From Leptoclinus maculatus (lineage: Eukaryota; Chordata; Actinopteri; Perciformes; Stichaeidae), in contig JAVDOI010000118.1 in NCBI GenBank assembly GCA_032191485.1, positions 348,501 through 412,500 of the forward strand: DNA of 64,000 nt, in the 5' to 3' direction. The notes under the pieces were generated by a model that did not search any database, had not been told where the DNA came from, and saw only the letters and a list, made by a program, of their open reading frames with translations. Each line of letters begins with the position of its first letter. The first letter of the stretch is position 1. A program made the translations under genes and the position numbers. Shown piece by piece: positions 39,972 to 54,602 of this stretch.

Positions 39972-41223
39972 CTATAAGAGTTCACATGAAAAGATCAGAG
40001 AATGTTGGTGCCTGCTCAGATAGATTCATTCAGTTTGCTGATGGAAAGTGGGAGTGGACACAGTATTATCTCTTATTAGTAATATGGCTGTGGTGCATTT
40101 AAGATGCTTGCATTAATCAAACCAAGGCTTGCCATTTTAAAACCATCTACACATCATATTGATAAAGTGTTAATGATTAGTGTAATGATTGTAGAAATGC
40201 AGGTTATTGCAGAAGTTCTCAATCTTTTTCACAGCGGAACAGTAAACAAATCTGCTGTCACAATAGTAATCCTGTTCATTATTATAGAATAGGGTTATAG
40301 AATGGACCCATATTTAACAGGGATGAAAATCATCTTCTGTAATCTGAAAACCTTTCTTTCTAAAAAGGTGGGAACCACTGGGTTATTGTGTTTTTATTAG
40401 GGAACAATTTGTTTCTAAACTGTCATGGTATCAACCTGTGTTTGCAACATCAACTGTTGTAGTTGAATTTCTGTAGTCGTGGATTCACAGTATATAAACA
40501 TCTTTCACATGTCTTTCCATATCACAATAGCCCCCTGGCCTGCCAAAGCCACTAAAACATCACATTTAGCCACAGCAGTTGCAACCTGCATTACACTTAA
40601 CACTGGTCTAAGCAAGCAGACTAGTGAAAAGAGAGTGCTGTTTGACTGACTTTGTATGTTGTAGCAGAACAGAAATGCACAGAACAGCCCTTTTCCCACC
40701 TGACAGGAAAAGAAGGTGGGGAAAGGGAGGCTATAAATTAGACACACCTGTGAGCTGGGGGAAGGGGAAAAAACAATAAACTCACCAAAGCTGCATGGAG
40801 GAGCAACAAGAGAGGAGTGAGAGTTGTAATGGAGTTAAAGAAAGTATAATTTAGTTTCTGGACCTGAAAGCTTAAACTAAGGAAATGTCGACAAAGACTA
40901 AACTAAATTGGAGCAGCAAGGATCCATGAACCGGCTGGATACACAGAGCTTTCTGGGAGGACAAGGCCTTACTGGAGGTGTGCTGATCCCGGAAGCAGGT
41001 GGTGGAAAAGGAATCGTGTTCTGCTACAGCTTGGACCAGTTTGAGGCCTCCTTAACTTCGGGGATTCATCGAGCTAAGTCCCTTTAACTGCAACTCTCCA
41101 GGCTTCTCTTTCTTCTTCTCCTCAAACACTTACACACCCTGAAATGAACTGCCTTCTTCCATACTACACACAGTGAACTGCCAGATATTCCTTTAGCTTT
41201 GGAACGGACCTACAACCCCCCAA

Positions 41224-41307
<84 letters not shown>

Positions 41308-42206
41308 CTGGAGTCCTCATTCATTTCTATTACTCCATGGTCATTTCATTTCTATATCTGGACTCGGTCATGTGGTGTATTCGATGTAATGCATCTTTTT
41401 GTGTATAATTGTGTATAGAGAAAGAAACTATCTGTTTTGGTTTGATTTATGATTTTTGATTTTTGAGTAAACTATAATTGACTGAACTGAAACACATTAA
41501 TTGGTTGAGTTTTGATTATTGTACATTTTGTAGCCGGGTTCGCAGGCTAGTCTGGTTAGTTCTCTCTCCAACGGTTCACAGTGCTCTTTCTTTATAAAAT
41601 TGACAGGGTGGAATTCCTACTATTCTCCCGTCTGGAGCCCAACGTGCACTGTTGATTAGTTGTGAGAAAACCTACGCTACAATGTCATAAGAGTGTAAAC
41701 AAATACGCTCTCAAGAGGACCTTGAAGGGGAAGATGCCTTCCATCCCCCTTATGAAGTTATCCATCCTCATCAACAGTGGCACAGATGGACCAGATAAGG
41801 CTGAAGACGAACCAGAGTTCCACCATCGTACCCAAGTTTTCTGTGTCCAAAGTATTCACCTGGAGAAAGGGAGAAAATTAGATGATGTCAGAAATGTGGA
41901 TTTACTTTTTAATGCTTTTAAAATGTATTGCTTAATTTCAGTCACAAGTCTGAAGTCAGTTACAACACATGAAGCTCAAGCGTAAGTTCAGTCGGGAAGA
42001 CTATACTCTTGCATGCCTAAGCCCGTAGTTTATTTCTCATATCTGCCATTCACTCCTCACGCATGCACACTCATTATTTCCTTGCTGTTATTTTTCGGGG
42101 CTGTTGATCATGATATCAGCTGTTCTGATCAGCTGCTCTCTTCTATTCAATAGCACAACGACACAATGACATCGTTGGCCTATCATCTTGCTGCTGACTC
42201 TCTTAA
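39972..42206. other. Interval without a recognised gene
   Basis: It contains a (CA)n tract at 41,225-41,302 and, near 41,636, TGGAGCCCAACGTG, which resembles a tRNA-Lys primer site but lacks supporting LTR structure. No exon seen. Confidence 0.5.
41225..41302. repeat. (CA)n microsatellite
   Basis: About 39 CA units. Confidence 0.97.
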
Positions 42207-42485
42207 CCCTCCTGTCGTGTTGGTTTCTCCCCCCTTACTTTAGTGTTCCCGGTCAAATCTGACCGGTCTGTTTTAACTGCTCTTACATTAACACAAAAAA
42301 CATTAATCATCACCACATTTTATTTAACACCCTTTTAAGCTGTAAACAATGTCTCAGACTAGTGGTTTACATGAATAACTGCTGTGAATATACAAAGAAT
42401 AGACACTGAACATGTATCGTTAACTTAAATGAAACTGTTGTAAGGACATTGTTGACAGGAATATAGGCCTCCCGGACTCTGCATC

Positions 42486-42650
42486 CTACAGACTTTTTGT
42501 AGCCTCATTGTTTGACCGATATACTCCTGCTAGAGTCAACAGACCCATGTAGGCTTGGAGGTCTACCTGGTCCAATGATCTCCACGTGTCCCCAAACACA
42601 CGCCTTCCCTCCAGGTTTGTCATGTCCAGTATAACACCCTGTTGGAAAAA
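42486..42650 (-). pseudogene. piggyBac transposase fragment
   Basis: Encodes GDTWRSLDQVDLQAYMGLLT and LAGVYRSNNEATKSL, then a stop. The phrase LLxLAGVYRSxNE is characteristic of piggyBac transposases. The DDD catalytic region that should follow is absent. Confidence 0.85.
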
Positions 42651-43236
42651 TTCACTTGACACCGATGGAAAATCATTATTCACAGGACATTTATTCTTGC
42701 AAGAAGGAGACAGAGTTGATTCACATCAGGATATGCATCAAGGCCGCTCGGAGTTCTAACTCTGAGCTTCTGATATTAATACTGAGTAAACAACATGCAA
42801 TGGCTGGCACAGGATTGGTTTACAATGAGGTCTTTGTCACAAAAGGTGACACACACACAAAATGCCGTCCAACACCATGTAGTCTGGGAAGAGAACTTCA
42901 CTTGAGCATCTGTTCTGGCACAAAGGTTACTTTCTCAAAACAACTCTGTGTCTATCTTCCTTATTCTCATTTACAGCCTGAGAACGCTTTCTTTCCCAGA
43001 CGCTGTAGAACCTAATATAGTAAGTTCACACACACACTCACATGAGGACGCAGGCCATAAAGTTCACGTACGGACACCAGACTTTGTGAGCACACGTATT
43101 ATAATTAGTCATTTAGATTTTTGACTCTAACACACCCTCAATGGACTCTGGTAAAAAGAGTTGGAAGCTGGACTTGAAGTCATCCACACGAGATGTTGCG
43201 TATCGTGTTGGCCCTGGCGTCATCCTTGTTATGTTT

Positions 43237-43545
43237 TCAACTCTCTCTGCCTCCTCTGTCCTGGGAGGATGAATACCAGAGCAAGTTGTCACCCTTGGAC
43301 TGGAATGTCACCTCAGGTGCCTCTTCCTCTGGTGCTACTTCCTCGTCATCTGTTGACTGGTCAGTCTCATAATAGTCCGGATCGAAATCAGGATCAATGT
43401 TGTCTTCATTTTCTGAGACATCTTCCTCTATCTCCGGTTCAATCTCCTCTTCATCTGGTTCAAACATTAGGTCCAGAGCCTCTCTGACAGAACATCTCCT
43501 CATCAGTGGCCTACTCATTGTGCTCACAGAGTAAAATGAGAGCAA
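43237..43545 (-). pseudogene. piggyBac transposase N-terminal acidic part
   Basis: 102 codons starting near MSRPLMRRCSVREALDLMF, then a very acidic stretch of Asp and Glu ending near LLWYSSSQ. This is the usual acidic N-terminus of this family. About 590 bases of non-coding sequence separate it from the next fragment. Confidence 0.75.
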
Positions 43546-43742
43546 GGCACAAATAAAGGTTTATTTAGGGGGAAAGTGAGAAGATACGAAACATTGTTTA
43601 GTCTGGAAGGTGTGGTTCACGTGGGGGGATGGGCACATGAGCGCGGTATAGAGATGGGTTCCCATAACAAACACCTGTTTTTTAGTTTGAAGTTTGAAAT
43701 GTGTACAACTGTGTATATGGGGCTGTGAACAGGTGTTTACAC

Positions 43743-43894
<152 letters not shown>

Positions 43895-44193
43895 CTGTTT
43901 TCCATCTGATGAATGGACATAATCTAGTGTTTCCCATCAATTTCCTATGGCGGTCACTTTTGACCGGGAACACCATGGGTGTTACAAAGTTCACTAAACC
44001 ACTACAAATTCAATGAAAGTGGTGATCAGCAATCTGATATGTTCAAATGCCTAGTGTGGAGGATATCATGAGGCCTTGAGGTAATCAGATGTAAAACACA
44101 ATATTTATGATTGATTAAAGTTGTAAATCGGTCAGATTTGACCCGAACACGACAGGAGGGTTAAGTCTGCTCTGTCCTTCGCTAGCCTCATCT

Positions 44194-44456
44194 GTTTTTC
44201 TAAAGTCATACTGCATTTTAAAGCTCAGATTCACACCTTCTAACAGAGTCCAAGAGTGTGCATGTGGCAGCTTGTCTTGGCTTTCAGCATCAGATTGAGT
44301 TACTGTAACATTTCCCTTCTGCCAGTCCAAAAATCGTCGGTAAGTGACCGTCCAATCAAATGCTGAAAGCCAACACAAGCTGCAACATAAACACTCTTAG
44401 ACTCTGTTAGAAGGTTTGAATCTGAGCTTTAAAATGCAGTATGACTTTAGAAAAAC
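44194..44456. repeat. Inverted repeat (hairpin)
   Basis: Arms of about 110 bases (44,194-44,300 and 44,345-44,456; core AAAGTCATACTGCATTTTAA) around a 45-base loop. It sits between the piggyBac right end and the Penelope-like reading frame and may be part of the Penelope terminal structure. Confidence 0.75.
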
Positions 44457-44472
44457 ATCTTGATTCGTTCAT

Positions 44473-45201
44473 GTGAAACACTTTGTGTTGATGCAGGAAT
44501 GCAACATAAATAAACTTCCTCTTTACTATGACCAAATACTGTATCTAACTAACCTGAACCTGACTAACCTCAGTACTGAGGAGGTTGGAGCACTGACAGA
44601 ACTGAACAGTAACAAACATATCATCATCAAGCCAGCTGACAAGGGCAGTGCTATGGTCATCATGGACAGAGAACAGTATGTATGGGAGGGTTATCGACAA
44701 CTTAACGACCCCAAATATTACACTAAATTGGCCAAACCTATTCATCCAGAGACTATTCCAATTATGAACAAAATTATCCAAACTCTTTATGAGAAAAAGT
44801 TTATAAAGGCAAAACAAAAGTATTATCTAATGGGCAGCTCGGAACCCAGAGCCAGATTATTTTACATGCTGCCTAAAATTCACAAGGATCCCACTAAGTG
44901 GAGCAAACCACATGAAATCCCTCCAGGTAGACCCATTGTGTCTGACTGCAGCAGTGAAACATATTACACTGCAGAGTACCTGGACTTCTTCCTCAATCCT
45001 CTCTGGACCACACACCCAAGTTACATTAAGGACACGTACCACTTTATCAACATAGTGAAACAACTGCACATTCCTGACAACTTTAATTTGTTCACAATTG
45101 ACATAGACAGTCTCTATACTAATATTGACATCAAAGGAGGCACACAAGCCATAAAAACATTATTTCGGAAACACCCAAACAAAAAAAGACCAGAAAAATA
45201 A
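44473..45201 (+). pseudogene. Penelope-like RT, N-terminal part
   Basis: 242 codons with IIKPADKGSAMVIMDREQY, FYMLPKIHKDP, PGRPIVSDCSSETYYTAEYL and LFTIDIDSLYTNI (RT motif A). The palm motif with the catalytic DD pair is missing; the frame stops and resumes further along the family sequence, so an internal deletion is present. Confidence 0.9.
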
Positions 45202-45228
45202 TTATATGCAGGCCTGATTAAGTCACAG

Positions 45229-45963
45229 TTGTTGAGGTTTCACAGGATTTGCACTGAACAGGAGGATTCTAATTTTGCAGTCAGAGTGTTGTTTCGAGCT
45301 TTGGCCAGCAGAGGGTACTCTAGGACTTTTCTGAGAAAATGCAGAATGTCATTTCAGCAAACTAAACCTACAGCAGTAACTTGTAACCTTCCATTTGTGA
45401 CTACATATTCCCCGTCCACTGTTGAACTGATCAGAGACAGTAGGAGGAACTTTCACAAACACATTACAGGAACCTCAACATTACAGGACCACAGCATTAT
45501 TGCTGCATTCAGGAAAAACAGGAATTTACAGGATCTCCTGGTAAAAGCTAAGATTAAACCCCTTTCGGATCCTAAACCCAGAGGACAGGGCCAATTCTTT
45601 CAACACCGTAACTGGTTCACTAATCGGTACACAAAAGAGGTCTTCCAGACAATGACCCGTGGCAGTCTAAATTCAAAACATTGTATATATCTGACTTCAT
45701 GTAAACAGTGTGATTTACAGTATGTGGGTGAAACGGGCAACACCATTTCTATTCGATTCACTCAACATAAATACAATATACTGAACAGGAAAAAGATGGT
45801 GACACCCTTTGTGAAACACTTCCTTCTGCATGGATGGAAATCGGTCCTAACTACTGTCATTGAGTGTAACCCCAGGTGGAACATTTCCCAGAGGAAAAGG
45901 GCTGAAAGGATCTGGATTGCCAGACTGGATACTAGGCATCCTAAAGGCTTGAATGAGAGGTAG
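45229..45963 (+). pseudogene. Penelope-like RT C-terminus and GIY-YIG endonuclease
   Basis: 244 codons. The C-terminal 100 or so carry CIYLTSCKQCDLQYVGET with downstream R and H positions of the GIY-YIG nuclease, which nicks target DNA for these elements. The N-terminal part is the RT thumb region. It follows the deleted RT on the same strand. Confidence 0.9.
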
Positions 45964-46140
45964 GTGCTTCAGAATGTGAGGTAGTGATGGACAGTGCACA
46001 GATCACCTTGCTGGCTCCCAGCGAAGTGATCACAATCTCCTAACTCCTAACCAGCCCGTGCCTCCTGCCTCATATCTCTGTTGCTCTGCTCCTCTCATGC
46101 AGCCTGCCCGGTTCCTCTGTCCTAACCATCAGAAGCATCA

Positions 46141-46740
46141 CTTCTCAGACCGCAGTAGGTAGGTAGTGATGAATAAATAAAAGACAACGCAATTTCAGAT
46201 CTAAGATGTATGTACAGACACATGGATGTGGGGGTGCATTTGAAACAGTTCATATAACATGACTCATCAGATCTCACTGAACGGTCAGGTAGGCATCAAA
46301 GATGCCACGGTGTAATGTGTAAAGTGTATGCATATGTGTATGTGAATAGTTGTGTGTACGTGAAATAATCCACAGAACATGACTCATCAGACTTCACTGG
46401 ACAATCAATTAGGCATCAAAGATGCCACGGTGTAATATGTAAAGTGTATGCATATGTGTATGTGAATAGTTGTGTGTACGTGAAATAATCCACAGAACAT
46501 GACTCATCAGATCTCACTGAACGGTCAGGTAGGCATCAAAGATGCCACGGTGTAATATGTAAAGTGTATGCATATGTATATGTGAATAGTTGTGTGTACG
46601 TGAAATAATCCACAGAACATGACTCATCAGATCTCACTGAACGGTCAGGTAGGCATCAAAGATGCCACGGTGTAATATGTAAAGTGTATGCATATGTATA
46701 TGTAAAGAGTTGTGTGTATTCCAAGAGCTCATGCAGCAGG
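46141..46740. repeat. 120-base tandem repeat
   Basis: Four full units with an exact 120-base period, each starting GACTCATCAG (46,261, 46,381, 46,501, 46,621) and each holding GATGCCACGGTGTAAT. Copies differ at few positions. Diverged half-units with CCGCAGTAGGTAG flank the array at both ends. Confidence 0.95.
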
Positions 46741-47060
46741 ACTTATCAAGCCGCAGTAGGTAGTCAGTGAATGCAACACTATTAATCAGTTCAACAGAAT
46801 GTGACTTCAGTGAAGATTATAGTGTTTATTGGGACAAAATGGGGCCTGGGACAGAGTGTGGGTACATCAGGTCTGAGATAATGCACTTTGGTACCCTGCT
46901 CAGTCAGATGGCCTGCTGATTGGTCCTTGGCCCCGGCCTAAGGGCGCCAGGCCACAGGAACTTTACACCACAGCCCATCCCCCCTTTTCTACAACATGTC
47001 CGATGCTATAACAGCGTCCGACACTGTTCCTCAACTGTACAGTTATTTTACAAGAACAAG

Positions 47061-47100
47061 TAGCCTGAGGAAGGTTCTTCTTAGAACCGAAACATCGCGA
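47061..47100 (+). ncRNA. Hammerhead-ribozyme-like core in a Penelope terminal repeat
   Basis: CTGAGGA (47,065-47,071), a five-pair stem GGTTC/GAACC around a short loop, then GAAAC (47,089-47,093) match the hammerhead core CUGANGA-stem II-GAAA. A self-complementary ATCGCGAT follows. Hammerhead motifs are known from Penelope-like terminal repeats. Stem I pairing was not verified and activity is inferred. Confidence 0.6.
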
Positions 47101-47222
47101 TTTATTTACTTATAAATATAAATATGGTGTACATGTTCGCCTGGACAGAAAATAAAAGGTAAAAAAACTTCAGTGAACTTTTTTTCTGAGCCATATGCTA
47201 ACGAGGCTAACCTAGCCACATC

Positions 47223-48411
47223 ATGTTCCACCACGGCCGTGACCGCGGTGAGGAGTGGACGGTTGTCGACTATGGGAGGGGCCGCCGACAGCGGAACCAA
47301 CGCCCGAGGTCACCCACCAGACCTGCGTCCCCTCGCCGACGACCCATCAGACGGCCGCCGCAGGGATCCAGCAGAAGGCCGCCGCAGGTATCCACCAGAC
47401 AACCGCAGGTATCCACCAGACAACCGCAGGTATCCACCAGACAACCGCAGGTATCCACCAGACAACCGCAGGTATCCACCAGACACCCGCAGGTATCCAC
47501 CAGACAACCGCAGGTATCCACCAGACAACCGCAGGTATCCACCAGACAACCGCAGGTATCCACCAGACGGCTGCCGCAGGGATCCAGCAGACGGCCGCCA
47601 CAGAACGTATGCCTCCGTAACGAGGACCGGACTCGGACCCGACAGAGACTGCTCTTCTCTGCGCCGTAACTATAATGACAGAGAACCGGGTTATAAGACA
47701 CATTTCGTTGACCGCAGGACCGGCCAGAGACCGGCGGAGGGCCGGTCCAACATACCACGAAAGAAACGTAAGATCCACCACACACACAACACGGGTCAGC
47801 AATGGCTTCAACACAATGAAAACGATCACAATAGACCCAGATCTGATGATCCAGACACCGACTCCTCAACAGCTCCAGCAACAACCACAAAGACCAAAAA
47901 GACTGTTTATCAGTTGGCCAGCTAGTCCCCCCCCGGCCCCCCTGCTTCTTCTTCCGGCCCCCCTACACCACAATGGATGTGTGGCTTCCATAACGAGCTC
48001 TATCATGGAACTCTCACAACAGGAACTGGATCCACCTTCAGAAACGCGGAAGTGCTACTGGACAAAGCTAGATCCACGGTTACAGTGGAAAAAATCATCA
48101 TGGCCTTTGGCCTAAACAACCGGGTCCAAAAGACCAAAGAGACAGATATCAAACAACTGCAGAGATCTCTGAAATTGGCCAAACACAAGTTTCCGTGGGT
48201 GAAAATTTTCATCCCTCAGGTCAACTTCTCCCCCAATCTTCCACCGAAAGAGAGACTGCGTCTCACACATCTGAACGCGTATATCTCTGATCTGAGTGAG
48301 TATATTCCGGCTTTACCAAGCACTGATTTTAAAACAGGACCAGATAACCTGCACTGGACTCATGACACAGCTCAGTGCATGCTGGATCATTGGTGCGCTT
48401 ACTTAAACTAA
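47223..48411 (+). pseudogene. Penelope-associated ORF: Arg-rich N-terminus and SGNH-like domain
   Basis: It starts MFHHGRDRGEEWTVVDYGRG, runs through a 21-base minisatellite, changes frame, reads RTYASVTRTG and NIPRKKRKIHH, and ends with an SGNH-hydrolase-like piece (LLDKARSTVTVEKIIMAFGL, NNR, DNLHWTHDTAQCMLDHW) at 47,977-48,411. A stop at 47,926 and at least one frame change break it. No RT follows it, so the element is truncated. Confidence 0.65.
47382..47570. repeat. 21-base minisatellite in coding context
   Basis: About nine units of CGCAGGTATCCACCAGACAAC. The period is a multiple of three, and all six reading frames stay open through it. Confidence 0.92.
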
Positions 48412-48579
48412 TGATCTTAAACTGAACTACATCTACTCTCACACTCTCTGGACCTCTCCAGGCAGCTGCCTGACATTAGATGGAAGGAGTCCACATCTGG
48501 TACTACAAGGAATAGTATCTTTTCCATTGTGACCTCTTTAGCTCATAGTATGATTACAGATCAAATGCATATAAGAAGA

Positions 48580-49010
48580 AAACTTAAATAACTTTGAGAT
48601 ATGACTCATTTTAAAGGTCAAAGGTCAAACGTATCTGATTCAAAATAATTCAACGTTCAATCCAGAATATCTAAAAAGTTATTACTTACTGAAGGTTTAA
48701 TGTGACAGCCTTCACCACTACATGTGTAATCCTCAAAAAGCACTAACGGCAAAACCCTTAAATATGGTTGGATTATGACACATTTTGCAGATTAAAGTGT
48801 AAACTGATGAAATGACAAAACATCCAACATTCAATCCATAATATCCCAAAAGTTATAACTGACTGAAAGCTTATACACGCTATTTGCTGAACCTGAAAAA
48901 GGGGCTTTAGAAAAACAATTTAATAAGTGTGAGATATGACATATTGGTGAGATTAAAAGTCTAAATGATCCAATTAAAAAGTATTCAACGTTCAATCCAG
49001 ACCATCGACT
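48580..49010. repeat. Diverged tandem repeat, about 160-180 bases per unit
   Basis: Three units share a motif like AACGTTCAATCCAGAATAT near 48,650, 48,828 and 48,985 and GAGATATGACxCATT near 48,597 and 48,932. Old and uneven. Confidence 0.6.
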
Positions 49011-50944
<1,934 letters not shown>

Positions 50945-51396
50945 CCAATTAAAGCTGCGAGCAGCGATGAACGGGCCCTCGCATCCTCCGGTGGGACTCC
51001 GGCCTGCGCGTTGAGAAGTTATGTGTATTGATATTATGCCACGCCCCTAAGAAGTTTATTGGTCCATATCTAGTAAACGCTAAGAGATATCAAATAGCTT
51101 TTGATAACGGATTTGGACATGTGTGTTGAATTTCAAGTCAATCGGAGATACTGGCCGAGGGGCGTCGCCGGTCCGACTTGTAGGGGGCGCTAGAGAGACA
51201 TTTTTTTACACACAAATATGCTATTTATGGCATAAGAGTTTCTCCGGCAGACCTGACAGGTGTGCAAAATTGGTGAGTTTTCATGCATGGCAAGTACCCC
51301 AAAATGCTCCATTCCCAGAAAAATATAACTCGGACGGGTACAATTACAATAGGGCCTCGCCGGCCCAACGTTGTCGGTTGCTCGGGCCCTAACTAA
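50945..51396. repeat. Dispersed teleost repeat
   Basis: Begins TTAAAGCTGCGAGCAGCGAT and ends near GTTGCTCGGGCCCTAACTA, with CGGGCCCT near both ends. This wording is abundant in fish genomes; class uncertain. Confidence 0.65.
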
Positions 51397-53347
51397 AAGA
51401 ATTACCAAATTATCATTATCATCACGCTCCGGTCGTAGCTACCAAGACAAAACTAGAAGCTAACACGGAAAACCGAGATACCAGAAAGCAAGAGAATTCG
51501 ACACAGATTACGGAGATATCTTCAATATATCTCTCCATGAAACCATTACAGACATATGAGCCAACAAGCACCAGAACCACGAACCGCTTTATCGATAATA
51601 ATCAGAAACACACCTCACCTTTTCGCTGTTTTCGTGGAGACAAAGGATAAAATCTCCGGGTATTGTTGCAAATATCTATTCTACGGATGACCTGTTTGTC
51701 ATAATTCTGTTTCCGTGAGGACAGGGGTTGAATTTGAGTCCGGGCGAGCTGGGGTTAGGGATTTTACTTTCGGCATATCGGATTTTACGCTTCACGAGAG
51801 ACGGCGCGGTTTTGATTCTGACTGGCTAATGATGCTGTCAATCTTTCCCACGTTTCCCCAGCTCAATTCTATAGGCTCTGACGCGTCGATAGAGGTTTGA
51901 ATCACTTCATTCGCCCAATGGGCTGCTGACTTACATCTACATAGACACAGAGGAACTGGAGTCAGACGAGAAAACTCCATGGATCACAGACACAAACAGG
52001 GCTCAGAGAGGATTCAGGCTCTCAAAATGAAGCCAAACTGCTGTATTTGGATAGATTGAACACTTAGTGATAAAACAAGTGAAATATATAGTTAAATAGT
52101 ATATAAAATTACAATGGAACAGCTGGTTCCAAAATGACCATTTTGGTGACCTCGCCTGACCTCTCTGTACTAAAACCTCTCTAATTTTGTCCTGCTTCAC
52201 TTTATCAAAGTCAGAATTTGCAGAGAGACTGTTCACATATTGTGCTATGATTTGGGAGAGGTTTTAGACCTGCAGCTGCATCATTCCAAAGAAATAATAA
52301 CAATAAATAACAATTTCTTTTCAGGCGATCCCGAAACTTTTCCATTTGAGCTGTGTGCCATCTTCATTTACTCTTAACCAGTAAAATATATACACTGATA
52401 TTTATACATCTGAACAAATCTCACAAGTGTTACCTTTATTATAACATCAACATTTTTAAAATAGAACTTGTAGTTGCAGAAATACACTCTTTTTAGTATG
52501 GGTATGCAATTTTTGAGCAGAGGCCTAAAAATAGGGCTACGGTTAAGAAAATACATTTCTGAAAAGGTTGAGTTGAGTCAAGCATCAGCCTTGTATTCTG
52601 CAGAACACTGCTGTTGTTGTTCTGCACTCTGGTTATTAATGTTTCAAAGAGTACTGTCATTCATGTTGATGATTTAATAAGTCTGTATTGTTGTTGTGTA
52701 CATTGACAGGAGGATCAGTGATGTCAGTGAGGTAGGAAGGTTCCATGAGGTGATGCAGAGATTCTGTTCAGAATGTTCAGTGTTCTGGTGACATGACATC
52801 AGCATTCATCACAATCTCTTTGTCTTTAGCCATAACCAAACAACCTTTGGATAGAGATGCACCATTATGGGAGAGAACAACTTTCCACTGAGACAAACGG
52901 ATAGAGACACAGCTGCTCATCTTCAACACATGGAGGAGATCCAGATGATCCAGGACTTCACGCCTCCAGTTTGGAGAAGCAGACAGGAGTACCGGCAGGT
53001 AAGAAAAGTAATGTACTGCTGTAGATGGGGGAAACATCAAAATGTATTTTAGACACCTAAAATAAAATGAATATGCAAGTCTACACTATATTTAGGACAT
53101 ATTTCGGATATGGTAGCTTCTGTGGTCTGCAAGCTAAAATGTCAAGAGTGTAGAAATAGCATCTTGTATGTCAAGACATTTGTGATCTTGGAAGGAACCT
53201 GTTAAGATTTTTTTGTCGATGTTCACAATGAAGCCGACTGCAGTCAGTACACACAGACTATCAGAGCAGGTTGGTGTAGAAAAAGTAAGAGAAATCCTAT
53301 TATACTGTGATTTACGGGCAATGCTGAAATACATACAGTATACACCT
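51397..53347. other. Interval without a recognised gene
   Basis: AT-rich, low coding signal, no repeat ends that I can support. Confidence 0.5.
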
Positions 53348-53885
53348 TGTGGTAGAATATTTCTATGTTAATCGGGAGAAGAGAGTTTTGTTCACAAATC
53401 AATAATATAGTCTTCAGAAGATTCAAAGTTGTCTTGTTCTGTTTATTCGCTTACAAGAGGGAAAAATACAACACAGCCACTCAGTCAGTGTCTGTGTTGG
53501 AAGCTTCAACATCGTACAGGAACTTCACATCATTTAAGCAAACACAGGTTCACGCCTTGAGATAAATCATAGACAGGGAGTGGATATGTTTACATCCTAG
53601 CTGTCGTTCTTATCTGGACTCATGCCAGGTACGTTCAACTAGGAACTAGTTTATGGTTTTATGGTCTGTCTCAAACTCATCACACAGACAAAGGAGACAG
53701 TGTCTCTTCACCTCTCGTTCTTGTGTGGGAGCGTGTGATCAGTTTGAAAGAAAACCAGACACCGGGCTCATAAATTGATTGACTACTTTGCAGGACTGCT
53801 GCGTTTTGTCAGTGTCTGTGCTCTTCTCTTTCAGTTGTTCATCTTTGAAACATTTCATGATACAAAATATATTTTTCCCATTACA
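53348..53885. repeat. Solo LTR 1
   Basis: 538 bases beginning TGTGGTAGAATATTTCTATG and ending CCCATTACA, flanked by the 4-base direct repeat ACCT (53,344-53,347 and 53,886-53,889). The same sequence recurs at 56,104. It does not resemble the LTR of the ERV at 10.5 kb. Confidence 0.9.
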
Positions 53886-53889
53886 ACCT

Positions 53890-54594
53890 CAATCAAGGAA
53901 TTACATTTATTCTCTAGGAGCAGCTGCTTAATTAACCTTGTTGAGATCACTAATTCTCTAATTATGATTTGAATGCATTTGATAGCTTATTCTTTAATGG
54001 GGATAAATGAAGCAGTTGACCTGCTGTGGTTTTCAGAGACAGCAGGTAGGCTCTTGTGTCCCTCAGGACATGGCTGATGATGGGCCATTTCTAATGGCGG
54101 CCTATCGTGGATAATTCTTAGATTAGGACTGTACATCACTGAGTCATTTGTGGTGGGTCTGTCTTCAAAAAGGCCCTTGTGTCCAAAACATCATTACTTC
54201 AATAATTCAACTGCAGAGCTAATAATGTGTGTGCAGGAATTGACACTTTTTCTTTATGTTAACATTGGAATTCTAACCTTATTGCATTTCTTTGTAGCTT
54301 TTCTCTCCACTAACTTTGGATCGTTGCTCAATGGGAACACAGGAGCTTAAATGTCTGGGACAGCCAAGTTCACCTTCATCTTTTGATCGTCAAAGTTGAC
54401 GGGTCGCCGTGTCAACCGGCCAGCATCTAACCTGGACCTTATGCAGATCCTCCAGAAACTGTCAACGGACCGGTGGAAGACTCACATCCTAAAAGCAGGT
54501 TCCGTATCAGGATCAGCATGTAGCCCAAAGGTCACACACACATTTAGGATTCAGTTGCTGACTGCTGGGAGTATGATGATAGAACTCCAGGACA
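53890..54594. other. Interval without a recognised gene
   Basis: Nothing supportable seen. Confidence 0.5.
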
Positions 54595-54602
54595 CATTGC
54601 AC

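Noticed and set aside
41620..41660. TGGAGCCCAACGTG as a possible retroviral primer binding site
   Set aside because: No LTR ending in CA directly before it and no gag-like frame after it; probably chance.
47382..47570. CRISPR-like look of regular short repeats
   Set aside because: The 21-base units are head-to-tail without spacers, so this is a minisatellite.
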